Assembly (NCBI RefSeq): GCF_040396155.1
Contig: NZ_JBEBOY010000006.1
Span: 1-64,000, forward strand
Length of the DNA stretch: 64,000 nt
Direction: 5' to 3'
Source: Tissierella praeacuta_A
GTDB taxonomy: Bacteria > Bacillota > Clostridia > Tissierellales > Tissierellaceae
The notes below the pieces were generated by a model. The model ran no database searches. It was not told the DNA's origin and saw only the letters and a list, made by a program, of their open reading frames with translations. Position 1 is the first letter of the stretch, and every line of letters begins with the position of its first letter. This document shows, in pieces, positions 33,606 to 41,998 of this stretch. Both the position numbers and the translations under genes were made by a program.

Positions 33606-33645
33606 AAACCCCTCAAATATCAGTATTTGGGGGGGTTTTATTTTT
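33606..33645 (+). terminator. Terminator after the integrase remnant
   Basis: AAACCCC-CAAATA (33606-33619) pairs with TATTTG-GGGGTTT (33624-33638), followed by a run of T to 33645. It is properly oriented to end the integrase transcript. Confidence 0.75.
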
Positions 33646-33696
33646 CATTATATTATCGTTTTGGTAACTGATGTACGGAATAAATTTACCTAAAAT

Positions 33697-33712
33697 ACAC
33701 TATATATAGTGT
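33697..33712. repeat. Perfect palindrome ACACTATATATAGTGT
   Basis: A 16-base palindrome in the otherwise featureless AT-rich stretch 33646-33866. It could be a repressor site left from the integrated element; no gene adjoins it. Confidence 0.4.
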
Positions 33713-33866
33713 TATAAGCCATACTCCAACCACAATATATCGGAATGTATAAAGTAACTATTTTAAACCATGTGTAAATCGTGTAAAATGTCTATATACT
33801 ACTATTAATCTGCCCGTTTAACCTGTTTATTATATTACTATTTATATTTCAAGTGAAATATAAATC

Positions 33867-34320
33867 TTATTGCTCAAGGATTGTAATAGTATCAACTCTA
33901 AGGTCTGAGCCATATTCAATAAATGCTGTTACAGGAAATCCTGAAGGTGATACAGCGCCTAATATACTTGCAGTTATTTTGTTATCAATTATTTCATACA
34001 TAATAACTGAACCGAATGTAACTTCATCAAACCAAATACCAGCATCTGATTCATTATAGCTTTTTTCAATTACCTTTCCATCCCATTTTATTATCACATT
34101 TACTTCGCCTTCTTTTTTAGTAATGGTAGAATTTACTTCTTTATTGATTTCATCGATAGGGTCTTGTGTATTAATTTCAGATAAATCTTCCATATTTAAA
34201 ATATGAATATCTTGATGTAAAACACCTGTACCATAATCTGTTACTAATATAATAATTATTTCCTCTTTGCCATCATTATCTACATCTACAACATTAATAG
34301 TTGGTGCATAGTTGGATTTA
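33867..34320 (-). pseudogene. 3' part of a frameshifted blaR1/M56 sensor gene
   Basis: In this minus-strand frame the sequence reads KSNYAPTINVVDVDNDGKEE, then IIIILVTDYGTGVLHQDIHI and on into LNMEDLSEINTQDPIDEI, ending VDTITILEQ. It continues the extracellular domain of the M56 gene at 34286-35434 but is one base out of register. A start at the internal ATG (34193) would make a meaningless fragment. A DNDGKEEIII motif of FG-GAP/VCBS type is visible. One missing base near 34312-34325 explains the split. Confidence 0.65.
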
Positions 34321-35434
34321 TCACATTAACCCATGAAAAAGAATTGATAGTATCCTTTGTTTGTACTGTAATTCCTTCATACATATCTTCTTTTACATTA
34401 TTTACATATAATGTAACCCTGTCTGACTCGGCTATTACAACTCCATTTTTGGGGCTAATAATTATATCAGTAGGTCCATCCGCACCAATTATTGCCGTAG
34501 CTTTCGGATTTGCTATTAGTCCGATTCCAACTGCTGTCACAATGATAGTTGAGAAAACAATTACCCAAAACCTTGGTCTTTTATAATTCAACACATTTTT
34601 TATCCTCACTTTTACATTCCCCTCACCAAAAGCAAGAGGACTACCATTTAAAATGTGCCTTCCTGTAGCAAGCGACAATAACGAATTAGCATAAGACTTT
34701 TTAATATCTTCATTCATTTCTTTCAATACTCTTTCATCACAGGATAGCTCGATATCTATGCTCATTAACATAAACGCTATCCACACAAGAGGATTAAACC
34801 AATGTATGGACAATATAAAGAAAGCTAACAACTTAATTATGTGGTCTTTTCGATGGATGTGGGTCTGCTCATGTAGCAAAATATAGCTTCTTTCGGCGGC
34901 GTTAAGTCCAACTGGTAAATAAATCTTTGGTCTTGCTAAGCCAAGCACAAATGGTGTTTTTAAATTCTCAGCTTCGTAGATATTCTTCTCTATCAATTGT
35001 GCACTTTTTAGCTGTCTTTTTAATTGTAAAATGGACACTAGACTGTAAATAAGTAATACTATTATGCCTAATATCCAGATGTATATACCTATTTGCACAT
35101 AAATCTGAAGTGGGTTTGCACTTGCTCCAATAGTCGGTGCAGGAAGTGATTTGCTTACAAAAGAATCAACTACTTCTATCCCACTATTAATCTGCAGGCT
35201 TTGCTGATAGATAATATCACGGGGGATTGGAACAGAATTTGTATTCCGTGGCATAAGGCTAAACATGCTTTCAAAGGAGAACGGAGTTATAAGGCGAAAT
35301 GCCACCACACCCCATAATGCGTAGGAGACAAATTTTGGAGCTTTTTTGAGTAGTAGTCTGATAAATATTACAAAAATGATTACATAGCTTGCCGTAAGGC
35401 TCATATTAAAAACGGTAAGAAATTGTTCACTCAT
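34286..35434 (-). CDS. BlaR1/M56-family membrane peptidase, truncated by frameshift
   Basis: 382 residues: N-terminal membrane helices (about 5-60 and 105-130), the zinc protease motif HEQTH in YILLHEQTHIHRKDH, LSCDERVL, and a further helix (about 290-310). The start of an extracellular sensor domain follows (AIIGADGPTDIIISPKNG), then a premature end, VINPTMHQLLML. The missing C-terminal part is present downstream in another frame (33867-34320). The partner repressor gene lies two bases upstream. Intact M56 proteins of this type sense a wall or antibiotic signal and trigger cleavage of the repressor. Confidence 0.85.
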   Translation of the reverse strand: MSEQFLTVFNMSLTASYVIIFVIFIRLLLKKAPKFVSYALWGVVAFRLITPFSFESMFSLMPRNTNSVPIPRDIIYQQSLQINSGIEVVDSFVSKSLPAPTIGASANPLQIYVQIGIYIWILGIIVLLIYSLVSILQLKRQLKSAQLIEKNIYEAENLKTPFVLGLARPKIYLPVGLNAAERSYILLHEQTHIHRKDHIIKLLAFFILSIHWFNPLVWIAFMLMSIDIELSCDERVLKEMNEDIKKSYANSLLSLATGRHILNGSPLAFGEGNVKVRIKNVLNYKRPRFWVIVFSTIIVTAVGIGLIANPKATAIIGADGPTDIIISPKNGVVIAESDRVTLYVNNVKEDMYEGITVQTKDTINSFSWVNVINPTMHQLLML

Positions 35435-35436
35435 TG

Positions 35437-35799
35437 CTACACCTCCTCATACTCATCAATCAACTTTTTTATCTCTTCAACCTGGTATCTACTTAATTTT
35501 CTTGCTCCAATAAAAGACGTTATAAATTTCGGCAATGACCCTCCAAAAGTATCCTCAACGAAGCGAACGCTTTGCTTTGCGTAATACTCATCCTTTGTGA
35601 CTAGAGATGATACAATAGTATTTTCATTTTGGAAAATGTCTTTTTCACATAATTTTTTAAGTACTGTATATGTTGTTGATTTCTTCCAATTCATTTCTTT
35701 TTCAGATAACTTCACAAGATCACCAGAACTAATCGGCTCGTTCTGCCAGATTAATTCTGCAAACTTCTCTTCAGTTTCTGCAAGTTTATAATACTTCAT
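35437..35799 (-). CDS. BlaI/MecI/CopY-family transcriptional repressor
   Basis: 120 residues: an N-terminal winged helix (EEKFAELIWQNEPISSGDLVKLSEKEMNWKKSTTYTVLKKLCEKDIF) and a C-terminal dimerisation helix (SLPKFITSFIGARKLSRYQVEEIKKLIDEYEEV). A cleavage loop is expected near the middle. It precedes the M56 gene by two bases. Its ribosome site AGGAGGTTTATC lies next to a large dyad that overlaps its own promoter, so autorepression is likely. Confidence 0.92.
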   Translation of the reverse strand: MKYYKLAETEEKFAELIWQNEPISSGDLVKLSEKEMNWKKSTTYTVLKKLCEKDIFQNENTIVSSLVTKDEYYAKQSVRFVEDTFGGSLPKFITSFIGARKLSRYQVEEIKKLIDEYEEV

Positions 35800-35810
35800 G
35801 ATAAACCTCC

Positions 35811-35869
35811 TTGGTCTATTCAGAATCGACTTCCTATTTTAATCTATACTGAATAGACCAAAATGTCAA
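35811..35869 (-). promoter_or_regulatory. Promoter and dyad operator of the blaI-blaR1 operon
   Basis: TTGGTCTATTCAG (35811-35823) and its exact reverse complement CTGAATAGACCAA (35849-35861) flank a -10-like region; TTGACA lies at 35864-35869 on the minus strand. Each arm is also part of a smaller TCTAT-N5-ATAGA type dyad, so two adjacent operators are likely. One covers the -35/-10 spacer, the other the start of the RNA next to the ribosome site. The rest of 35870-36017 shows nothing. Confidence 0.65.
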
Positions 35870-36017
35870 TGATAATTTTTAGAAATGTATATAAATAATA
35901 TTATTAATCATAGAATAAAAAACCACCAACTAGGAGAATATATCTACTGATTGTCGGTTTAAATATAGTGGACATAAATACATTATCTATATAAGTCATT
36001 ATAAAATAAATTTATAT

Positions 36018-36052
36018 CAAAAAACACCAAAGGTATATATGCCTTTGGTGTT
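36018..36052 (-). terminator. Terminator of the ribosomal supercluster after rpsI
   Basis: Eleven-base arms AACACCAAAGG (36023-36033) and CCTTTGGTGTT (36042-36052), followed on the minus strand by a run of T (36018-36024). Confidence 0.85.
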
Positions 36053-36064
36053 CCATTGTTTGTT

Positions 36065-36457
36065 CTATCTCTTGCTAAATTGTGGTGATCTTCTTGCTTT
36101 CTTAAGACCATATTTCTTTCTTTCTTTCATTCTTGAATCTCTTGTTAAATGTCCTGCTTTTTTAAGTATAGGTCTTAACTCTCCATCTGATTCAATTAGT
36201 GCTCTTGCTATACCATGTCTAATTGCACCAGCTTGACCTGTAGACCCACCGCCTTCAACATTTATCAAAACATCATATTTATCCATAGTTTCAGTAATAA
36301 CAAGTGGTTCTTTTGCAATTACTCTTAAAGTCTCATAATCGAAATATTCTGCTATATCTCTTTTATTTATAGTAATATTACCATTTCCTGGTACTAATCT
36401 AACTCTTGCTATTGAAGTCTTCCTTCTTCCTGTTCCCAAAAATTGTATATTAGCCAC
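36065..36457 (-). CDS. rpsI: Ribosomal protein uS9
   Basis: 130 residues ending RRSPQFSKR, the basic tail that reaches into the 30S P site and touches tRNA. The body has GTGRRKTSIARVRLVPG and QAGAIRHGIARALIE as in all uS9. It is the last gene of the supercluster, 25 bases after rplM, and ends 13 bases before a strong terminator. Full normal length. Confidence 0.98.
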   Translation of the reverse strand: MANIQFLGTGRRKTSIARVRLVPGNGNITINKRDIAEYFDYETLRVIAKEPLVITETMDKYDVLINVEGGGSTGQAGAIRHGIARALIESDGELRPILKKAGHLTRDSRMKERKKYGLKKARRSPQFSKR

Positions 36458-36482
36458 TTACAGTCCTCCTTTCTCGTGAGCA

Positions 36483-36914
36483 TTAAAATTCATATATCTC
36501 AGGTCTTTGAGCTTCGTGATTATGCTCATTTCCACTATAAACTTTCATCTTTTTAATCATTTTTCTTCCTAGACTATTCTTAGGAAGCATTCCTTTTACT
36601 GCTAATTCAATAGCCATTTCTGGCTTTTCTTCCATCATTCTCTTATATGATATTTCTTTTCCTCCACCTGGATATCCAGTATGGTAGAAATGACTTTTTT
36701 GTTCTAATTTTTTACCAGTTAATTTAATTTTATCTGCATTTATTATGATAACAAAGTCACCAGTGTCTACATGAGGAGTATATATTGGCTTATTCTTTCC
36801 ACTTAGTATTGTAGCTACCTCTGTAGCTAATCTTCCTAATACTTTGCCATCTGCATCTATTACATACCATTTTCTATCAACTTCGTTTGTTTTAGCCATA
36901 AAGCTTTTCATCAT
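36483..36914 (-). CDS. rplM: Ribosomal protein uL13
   Basis: 142-143 residues; an early assembly protein of the 50S subunit. The signature KWYVIDADGKVLGRLATEVA and the GMLPKNSLGRKMIKKMKVY segment are intact. Two adjacent ATG codons (36914 and 36911) follow AGGAGGGAAA. About 110 AT-rich bases separate it from truA; a GGGGCTTTTTT stretch there may hold a promoter or processing site, but I could not define it. Confidence 0.98.
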   Translation of the reverse strand: MMKSFMAKTNEVDRKWYVIDADGKVLGRLATEVATILSGKNKPIYTPHVDTGDFVIIINADKIKLTGKKLEQKSHFYHTGYPGGGKEISYKRMMEEKPEMAIELAVKGMLPKNSLGRKMIKKMKVYSGNEHNHEAQRPEIYEF

Positions 36915-37024
36915 TTTCCCTCCTTATACCAACGTTGAGTAATCAAAGTTAAAAAAGTTCCGGGGCTTTTTTAAAACACTCTAATATATTCTAATACAAG
37001 TAATTAGCTATGTCAATACGTTTT

Positions 37025-37762
37025 TTAAGGGTAGTAAACTTTTTCTAAAAATAATCCCTGAGGTGGAGCCGTAGGTCCTGCCCCTTTTCTTTCTCCATCT
37101 AGGATTATTTTGGGTAAATTATCCACATCAATTCTCCCAAATCCAACAAAAAGCAACGTACCTACAATTATTCTCACCATATTTCTAAGGAAACTATTTC
37201 CTTCTACACTAAATTTTATTAAATCTTTGTTTTTTTCTATGGATATATCATAAATTGTTCTAATAGTACTATTTACATCTGAATTAGCAGACATAAAGGC
37301 AGAAAAGTCATGGGTTCCAATTAAATATTTAGAAGCTTCTATCATCTTATTTATATCAATATTATATGGCACATAATAAGAAAAATTTCTATATATAGCT
37401 CTTGGCAATTCCCCAGTATATACTATATACTTATATTTCTTTTTAAGAGCATCGAATCTTGCATGAAAGTTTAGATCCACTTCTTCTGATTCTATAATAG
37501 TAATATCATCAGGTAATAAAAACTTTAAAGCATATTTATACCTTTCCCCTGGAATATTGGATGTGGTCAAAAAATTTGCAACCTGTCCTAATGCATGAAC
37601 CTTTCCATCAGTTCTTCCAGAACCAATAAGCTTTATTTTCTCCTCCACTAAGATTTCTAAAGCATCTTCCAATTTCCCCTGTATGGTTATAGCATTATCT
37701 TGTCTTTGCCATCCAGAATAATTTGTCCCTTCATATTCAATGGTAAGTTTAATATTCTTCAT
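37025..37762 (-). CDS. truA: tRNA pseudouridine(38-40) synthase TruA
   Basis: 245 residues. It converts U38-U40 of tRNA anticodon stems to pseudouridine. The catalytic Asp lies in GSGRTDGKVHALGQVANF (usual form GRTDAGVHA; here GK replaces AG). The RNA-binding segment SFLRNMVRIIVGTLL is present near the C-terminus. It follows ecfT by 8 bases, the common Firmicute order. Confidence 0.95.
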   Translation of the reverse strand: MKNIKLTIEYEGTNYSGWQRQDNAITIQGKLEDALEILVEEKIKLIGSGRTDGKVHALGQVANFLTTSNIPGERYKYALKFLLPDDITIIESEEVDLNFHARFDALKKKYKYIVYTGELPRAIYRNFSYYVPYNIDINKMIEASKYLIGTHDFSAFMSANSDVNSTIRTIYDISIEKNKDLIKFSVEGNSFLRNMVRIIVGTLLFVGFGRIDVDNLPKIILDGERKGAGPTAPPQGLFLEKVYYP

Positions 37763-37770
37763 AATTACCC

Positions 37771-38568
37771 CTATATATATCTAGTACTTATAATAAATCC
37801 AAAAAATATAGTCATGGATATTAATGTTATTATGTCTATTTTTTCTAAATTTAACTCATTCAATCTAGTTCTATTATCTCCACCTCTATAGCATCTAGCC
37901 TCCATTGCTGTAGCCAATTCATCAGCTCTTCTAAAAGCATTTATAAATAAAGGCACTAATAGTGGTACCAAGTTCTTAGCCCGACTCAATATATTACCAG
38001 ATTCAAAATCCGCACCTCTAGCCATTTGGGCTTTCATTATTTTATCAGTTTCTTCTAATAGTGTAGGAATAAACCTTAATGCTATGGTCATCATCATAGC
38101 TAATTCATGGGCTGGTAATCCAATTTTTTTAAATGGCGATAATAATTTTTCTATTCCATCAGTTAATGCTATAGGCGATGTAGTAAGTGTAAGAAGTGAA
38201 GTACCTGTAATTAGAAAGATTAACCTTAACGCCATAAAAACAGCTAAATATAGTCCTTCTTTAGTTACAGCCAAAGGTCCTATGTCATACAATACTTCTC
38301 CTTTAGTCATAAAAATATTTATAGTAAAAGTTATTAATATGATAAATAAAAGGGGTCTAATTCCTTTTAAAATAAACTTTAATGGCACATTTGATACCTT
38401 AACTACCATAAGAATAAAACCCAATATAAATATATATGGCATAAAAGTATTGATGAAAAACAATGATGCTATGAACAATGAAATTATAGTTATCTTTATT
38501 CTTGGGTCTAATCTATGGATTATAGTATTTCCAGGAAAATATTGACCTATAGTTATATCTTTAAGCAT
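37771..38568 (-). CDS. ecfT: ECF transporter transmembrane protein EcfT
   Basis: 265 residues with about six membrane helices and two coupling helices containing the conserved Ala-Arg-x motifs, MKAQMARGADFESGN and ELATAMEARCY, that dock on the ATPases. It joins EcfA1A2 to interchangeable S-components for vitamins and metal ions; none of those is encoded in this window. It overlaps ecfA2 by 8 bases. Confidence 0.95.
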   Translation of the reverse strand: MLKDITIGQYFPGNTIIHRLDPRIKITIISLFIASLFFINTFMPYIFILGFILMVVKVSNVPLKFILKGIRPLLFIILITFTINIFMTKGEVLYDIGPLAVTKEGLYLAVFMALRLIFLITGTSLLTLTTSPIALTDGIEKLLSPFKKIGLPAHELAMMMTIALRFIPTLLEETDKIMKAQMARGADFESGNILSRAKNLVPLLVPLFINAFRRADELATAMEARCYRGGDNRTRLNELNLEKIDIITLISMTIFFGFIISTRYI

Positions 38569-39424
38569 TTTTCTTTCTCCTTAAAAACTTTAATATTTCT
38601 TCCTTAGCTTCATTTACTGTTAATACATCGTCATTAACATCATTTCCCTTTTCTTTGAACTTTTTCATAAATTTCGTTATTTGTGGAACTCCCAATCCTA
38701 AACCTTCCAATTCTTCTGCCCTTCTAAAGACTTCCCTAGTACTGCCATCCATTTCTACTCTGCCTTTGTGCATTACAAGTATTCTATCTACTAGCTTTGC
38801 CACATCTTCCATACTATGGGATACTAATATTATTGTAATGCCACCTTTTTCATAAAGGCTTTGAACTTCTCCTAAGATTTCATCCCTACCTCTTGGATCA
38901 AGACCTGCTGTTGGCTCATCTAGAACCAATATCTTAGGTTTCATAGCTATTACTCCTGCTATGGCTACTCTTCTTTTTTGTCCTCCGCTTAGCTCAAAAG
39001 GAGATCTATCCTTTAATTCTTCAAAATTTAGTCCTACTAATTCCATGGATTCTTTTACCCTATTGTGGACATATTCTTCATTGAGTCCTAAATTTTTAGG
39101 ACCAAAAGCGATATCCTTATAAATAGTTTCTTCAAACAGCTGATGCTCTGGATACTGGAATACAAGTCCTACTTTTTGTCTAACTTCTTTTAGATTTGCA
39201 TCCTTTGTTACTATATTTACTCCATCTATTATTATATTTCCTGAAGTTGGTTTCATTAACCCATTTAAATGTTGTACAAAAGTAGACTTTCCAGAACCTG
39301 TATGACCTATTAATCCTATGAATTCCCCTTCGTCTATTTCTAAATTTATATTATCAAGGGCCTTTTTTTCAAATGGAGTATTTTTATTATATAAATAATT
39401 TAAATTATTTATTTTCAGCATCAT
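38561..39424 (-). CDS. ecfA2: ECF transporter ATPase EcfA2
   Basis: 287 residues: Walker A GHTGSGKST, Q-loop VGLVFQYPEHQLFEETI, signature ELSGGQKRRVAIAG, Walker B ILVLDEPTAGLD, H-loop VSHSMED. The FQYPEHQLFEETIYKDIAFGPKNLG stretch is diagnostic for EcfA2. It overlaps ecfA1 by four bases (ATGA) and forms the ATPase heterodimer with it. Confidence 0.95.
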   Translation of the reverse strand: MMLKINNLNYLYNKNTPFEKKALDNINLEIDEGEFIGLIGHTGSGKSTFVQHLNGLMKPTSGNIIIDGVNIVTKDANLKEVRQKVGLVFQYPEHQLFEETIYKDIAFGPKNLGLNEEYVHNRVKESMELVGLNFEELKDRSPFELSGGQKRRVAIAGVIAMKPKILVLDEPTAGLDPRGRDEILGEVQSLYEKGGITIILVSHSMEDVAKLVDRILVMHKGRVEMDGSTREVFRRAEELEGLGLGVPQITKFMKKFKEKGNDVNDDVLTVNEAKEEILKFLRRKKNA

Positions 39425-40254
39425 AATAATTCCACCAATTCTTCTATGGATAGTATATCTTCTTTTATATATAATCCTTCTTTTCTTAACTCATATACTA
39501 ACTCAGTTACCTGGGGTACATCTAAACCTAATTCCTTCACTTTATCTACTTGTCTAAATATTTCCCTTGGTGTTCCTTCCATTACTATTTCTCCTTGCTC
39601 CATTACAAGAATTCTATCTGCCTCTACAGCTTCATCCATATAATGTGTAATTAGAACTATCGTCTTATTTTCTTCTTTATTTAACTTTTTTATAGTATTC
39701 ATTACTTCAAGTCTACCTATAGGATCTAACATAGCAGTTGGCTCATCTAAAATAATACAATCTGGCTTCATGGCAAGTATTCCAGCAATAGCAACTCTTT
39801 GCTTTTGACCGCCTGATAGAAGATGAGGTGCATGTTTCTTATACTCTGTCATTTCAACTATTTCTAAGGCTTCATCTACCCTTTTCCTTATTTCTAATGG
39901 AGGTATGCCTAAATTTTCCGGCCCAAAAGCTACATCTTCTTCTACTATTGTAGCAACTATTTGGTTGTCTGGGTTTTGGAATACCATACCTGCTTTCTCC
40001 CTTATTTCCCATATTTTTTCTGTATCTTTGGTATTCATTCCCATTACAAAAATATTACCTGTTGTTGGCATCAATAATCCATTCATAAGTTTAGCCAATG
40101 TAGATTTACCCGAACCATTATGACCTAATATTAATAAAAATTCACCTTTTTTAACTTCTAAATCTAAATTCTTTACTGCCTGTTGAGTACTATCATCTAT
40201 TAATGACTTATATTCATAGGTAACATCTTCGATTTTTATCATTGTATCATTCAT
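39421..40254 (-). CDS. ecfA1: ECF transporter ATPase EcfA1
   Basis: 277 residues: Walker A GHNGSGKST, Q-loop MVFQNPDNQIVATIVEEDVAFGPENLG (EcfA1 type), signature LLSGGQKQRVAIAGI, Walker B CIILDEPTAMLD, H-loop ITHYMDEA. It is the first gene of ecfA1-ecfA2-ecfT-truA. It is separated from rplQ by 363 bases that contain a hairpin-rich element and the rplQ terminator, so this group probably has its own promoter. Confidence 0.95.
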   Translation of the reverse strand: MNDTMIKIEDVTYEYKSLIDDSTQQAVKNLDLEVKKGEFLLILGHNGSGKSTLAKLMNGLLMPTTGNIFVMGMNTKDTEKIWEIREKAGMVFQNPDNQIVATIVEEDVAFGPENLGIPPLEIRKRVDEALEIVEMTEYKKHAPHLLSGGQKQRVAIAGILAMKPDCIILDEPTAMLDPIGRLEVMNTIKKLNKEENKTIVLITHYMDEAVEADRILVMEQGEIVMEGTPREIFRQVDKVKELGLDVPQVTELVYELRKEGLYIKEDILSIEELVELL

Positions 40255-40380
40255 TGTTATACCTCTATTTTTTTATTATTTCCATACTCTAATATAACAT
40301 AAGGATACCCTTAATTCAATCTACAATTCACAATCTTACAGATTTATACCCTAAATTTAGTTAGTATATTTCTTTAGTCT

Positions 40381-40576
40381 CACTGCACAAATTTATTTTC
40401 TCGCTATGCCCATTGCCTTTGACCTACCATCCTACCATCATTCATTACTATACTTTTGATAGTAGGACATCCACGCAGTCTCGAAGCTCAAATCTATTTA
40501 CTTACTACGTTCGTATAGATTTGGTTCTCATTGCGTTTGACCTACTAAAGCTCACTATCGTTCGCTAAGTTAGGTC
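40381..40576. repeat. Hairpin-rich non-coding element between rplQ and ecfA1
   Basis: The region is less AT-rich than its flanks and carries three dyads in succession. These are CCTACCATC (40431-40439) / GATAGTAGG (40458-40466), CAAATCTAT (40489-40497) / ATAGATTTG (40515-40523) and GACCTA (40539-40544) / TAGGTC (40571-40576). The motifs TTTGACCTAC and TACGTTCGTA-like blocks recur. No reading frame is convincing. It looks like a dispersed intergenic repeat or a structured RNA, and may also hold the ecfA1 promoter. Confidence 0.5.
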
Positions 40577-40586
40577 ATAAAATAAA

Positions 40587-40610
40587 GGGACTAAGTTTAA
40601 ACTTAATCCC
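40587..40610 (-). terminator. Terminator after rplQ
   Basis: On the minus strand GGGATTAAGTTT pairs with AAACTTAGTCCC (one G-T pair), followed by TTTATTTTAT. It lies 8 bases past the rplQ stop codon. Confidence 0.8.
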
Positions 40611-40617
40611 CTACCAT

Positions 40618-40959
40618 TTATACCAATTCTAATATAGCTATTTCTGCCCCATCTCCACGACGAGGTCCAACTTTTAGTACCCTTGTATAGCCACCGTTTC
40701 TATCTTGATATTTTGGTCCTATTTCATCAAATAGCTTCTTTACTACATCTTCATCATATATATAAGCTAAAACTTGACGTCTAGCATGTAAATCTCCTCT
40801 TTTTGCTAAGGTTATCATCTTGTCTGCCATTCTTTTTGTTTCCTTAGCTCTAGTAACTGTTGTTTCTATTTTTCCGGTTCTCAACAAGGATGTTACTAGG
40901 TTTCTAAGCATTGCCTTTCTTTGATCTGTAGGGCGACCAAGTTTTCTTAATGTTGTCAC
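40618..40959 (-). CDS. rplQ: Ribosomal protein bL17
   Basis: 113 residues; 50S protein near the exit tunnel. It contains KLGRPTDQRKAMLRNLVTSLL and ends with the standard YTRVLKVGPRRGDGAEIAILELV. It follows rpoA by 23 bases and is the last gene of the alpha operon, just before a terminator. Confidence 0.98.
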   Translation of the reverse strand: MTTLRKLGRPTDQRKAMLRNLVTSLLRTGKIETTVTRAKETKRMADKMITLAKRGDLHARRQVLAYIYDEDVVKKLFDEIGPKYQDRNGGYTRVLKVGPRRGDGAEIAILELV

Positions 40960-40982
40960 ATTTATCCCTCCTTCATGCCTTG

Positions 40983-41936
40983 TTACTCATCAGATTTTTT
41001 TAAACTCAATCCTAATTCAGCAAGTTTTCTTTGTACTTCCTCAAGGGATTTTTTACCAAGATTTCTTACTTTCATCATATCTTCTTCAGTTTTCTGTGTT
41101 AATTCTTCTACTGTATTTATTGCTGCTCTCTTTAAGCAATTATAGCTACGTACTGAAAGATCCAACTCTTCAACAGTCATTTCAAGAACTTTTTCTTTCT
41201 TGTCCTCTTCTTTTTCTACCATTATTTCAACTTCACTAACATGTTCAGTTAGCCCAATAAAAAGATTTAAGTGTTCTGTAAGTATTTTTGCTCCTAAAGA
41301 TGTAGCCTCATCAGGATTCATCGTTCCATTTGTCCATACTTCTAGAATCAATCTATCGTAGTCAGTAATCTGACCTACTCTTGTATTTTCCACTGCAAAA
41401 TTTACTTTCTTTACTGGAGTAAATGCAGAGTCAACGGGTATAACGCCTACTGGTTGACCTTCTTTTTTATTTCTTTCGGCTACTACATAGCCTCTACCCT
41501 TAACTAATTCAAGTTCCATGTATAGATTACCATCTTCATTTACGGTAGCAATATGATGATCCTTATTTATAATCTCCACATCTGGTCCTGTAATAATATC
41601 TCCTGCTGTTACAACTTGAGAACCTTGTGCCTCAATTCTTAAGGTCACAGGTTCATCAGTATATATTCTAGCAGCAAGACCTTTTATATTTAATATTATT
41701 TCTGGTACGTCTTCCAGTACACCTGGTATAGTTGAAAATTCATGTAGTACTCCTTGAATTTTTATCGAAGATACCGCTGCGCCTGGTAATGAAGATAATA
41801 ACACTCTTCTAAGTGAATTGCCTAAGGTTGTACCATAGCCCCTCTCAAGAGGCTCTACCATAAACTTTCCATAACTCTCATCATCACTCAACTCTAGAAT
41901 TTCAATTCTTGGTTTTTCAATTTCTATCATTAACAT
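40983..41936 (-). CDS. rpoA: RNA polymerase alpha subunit
   Basis: 315-317 residues: an N-terminal dimerisation and assembly domain (LERGYGTTLGNSLRRVLLSSLPG), an acidic linker, and the C-terminal domain that contacts upstream DNA and activators (LDLSVRSYNCLKRAAINTVEEL; VRNLGKKSLEEVQRKL). AGGAGGG is only three bases from the first ATG (41936) but nine from the second (41930), so MIEIEKPRIE is the likelier start. Confidence 0.98.
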   Translation of the reverse strand: MLMIEIEKPRIEILELSDDESYGKFMVEPLERGYGTTLGNSLRRVLLSSLPGAAVSSIKIQGVLHEFSTIPGVLEDVPEIILNIKGLAARIYTDEPVTLRIEAQGSQVVTAGDIITGPDVEIINKDHHIATVNEDGNLYMELELVKGRGYVVAERNKKEGQPVGVIPVDSAFTPVKKVNFAVENTRVGQITDYDRLILEVWTNGTMNPDEATSLGAKILTEHLNLFIGLTEHVSEVEIMVEKEEDKKEKVLEMTVEELDLSVRSYNCLKRAAINTVEELTQKTEEDMMKVRNLGKKSLEEVQRKLAELGLSLKKSDE

Positions 41937-41998
41937 TAACCCTCCTTAAAATTTGGTTTGTTAAAGTACGAGGGCAACTGATTTTGTTATGAATACTA

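Noticed and set aside
37119..37127. Exact TTATCCACA inside truA
   Set aside because: A single coding-region copy is what chance predicts in a window this size; not part of the 32218-32345 cluster.
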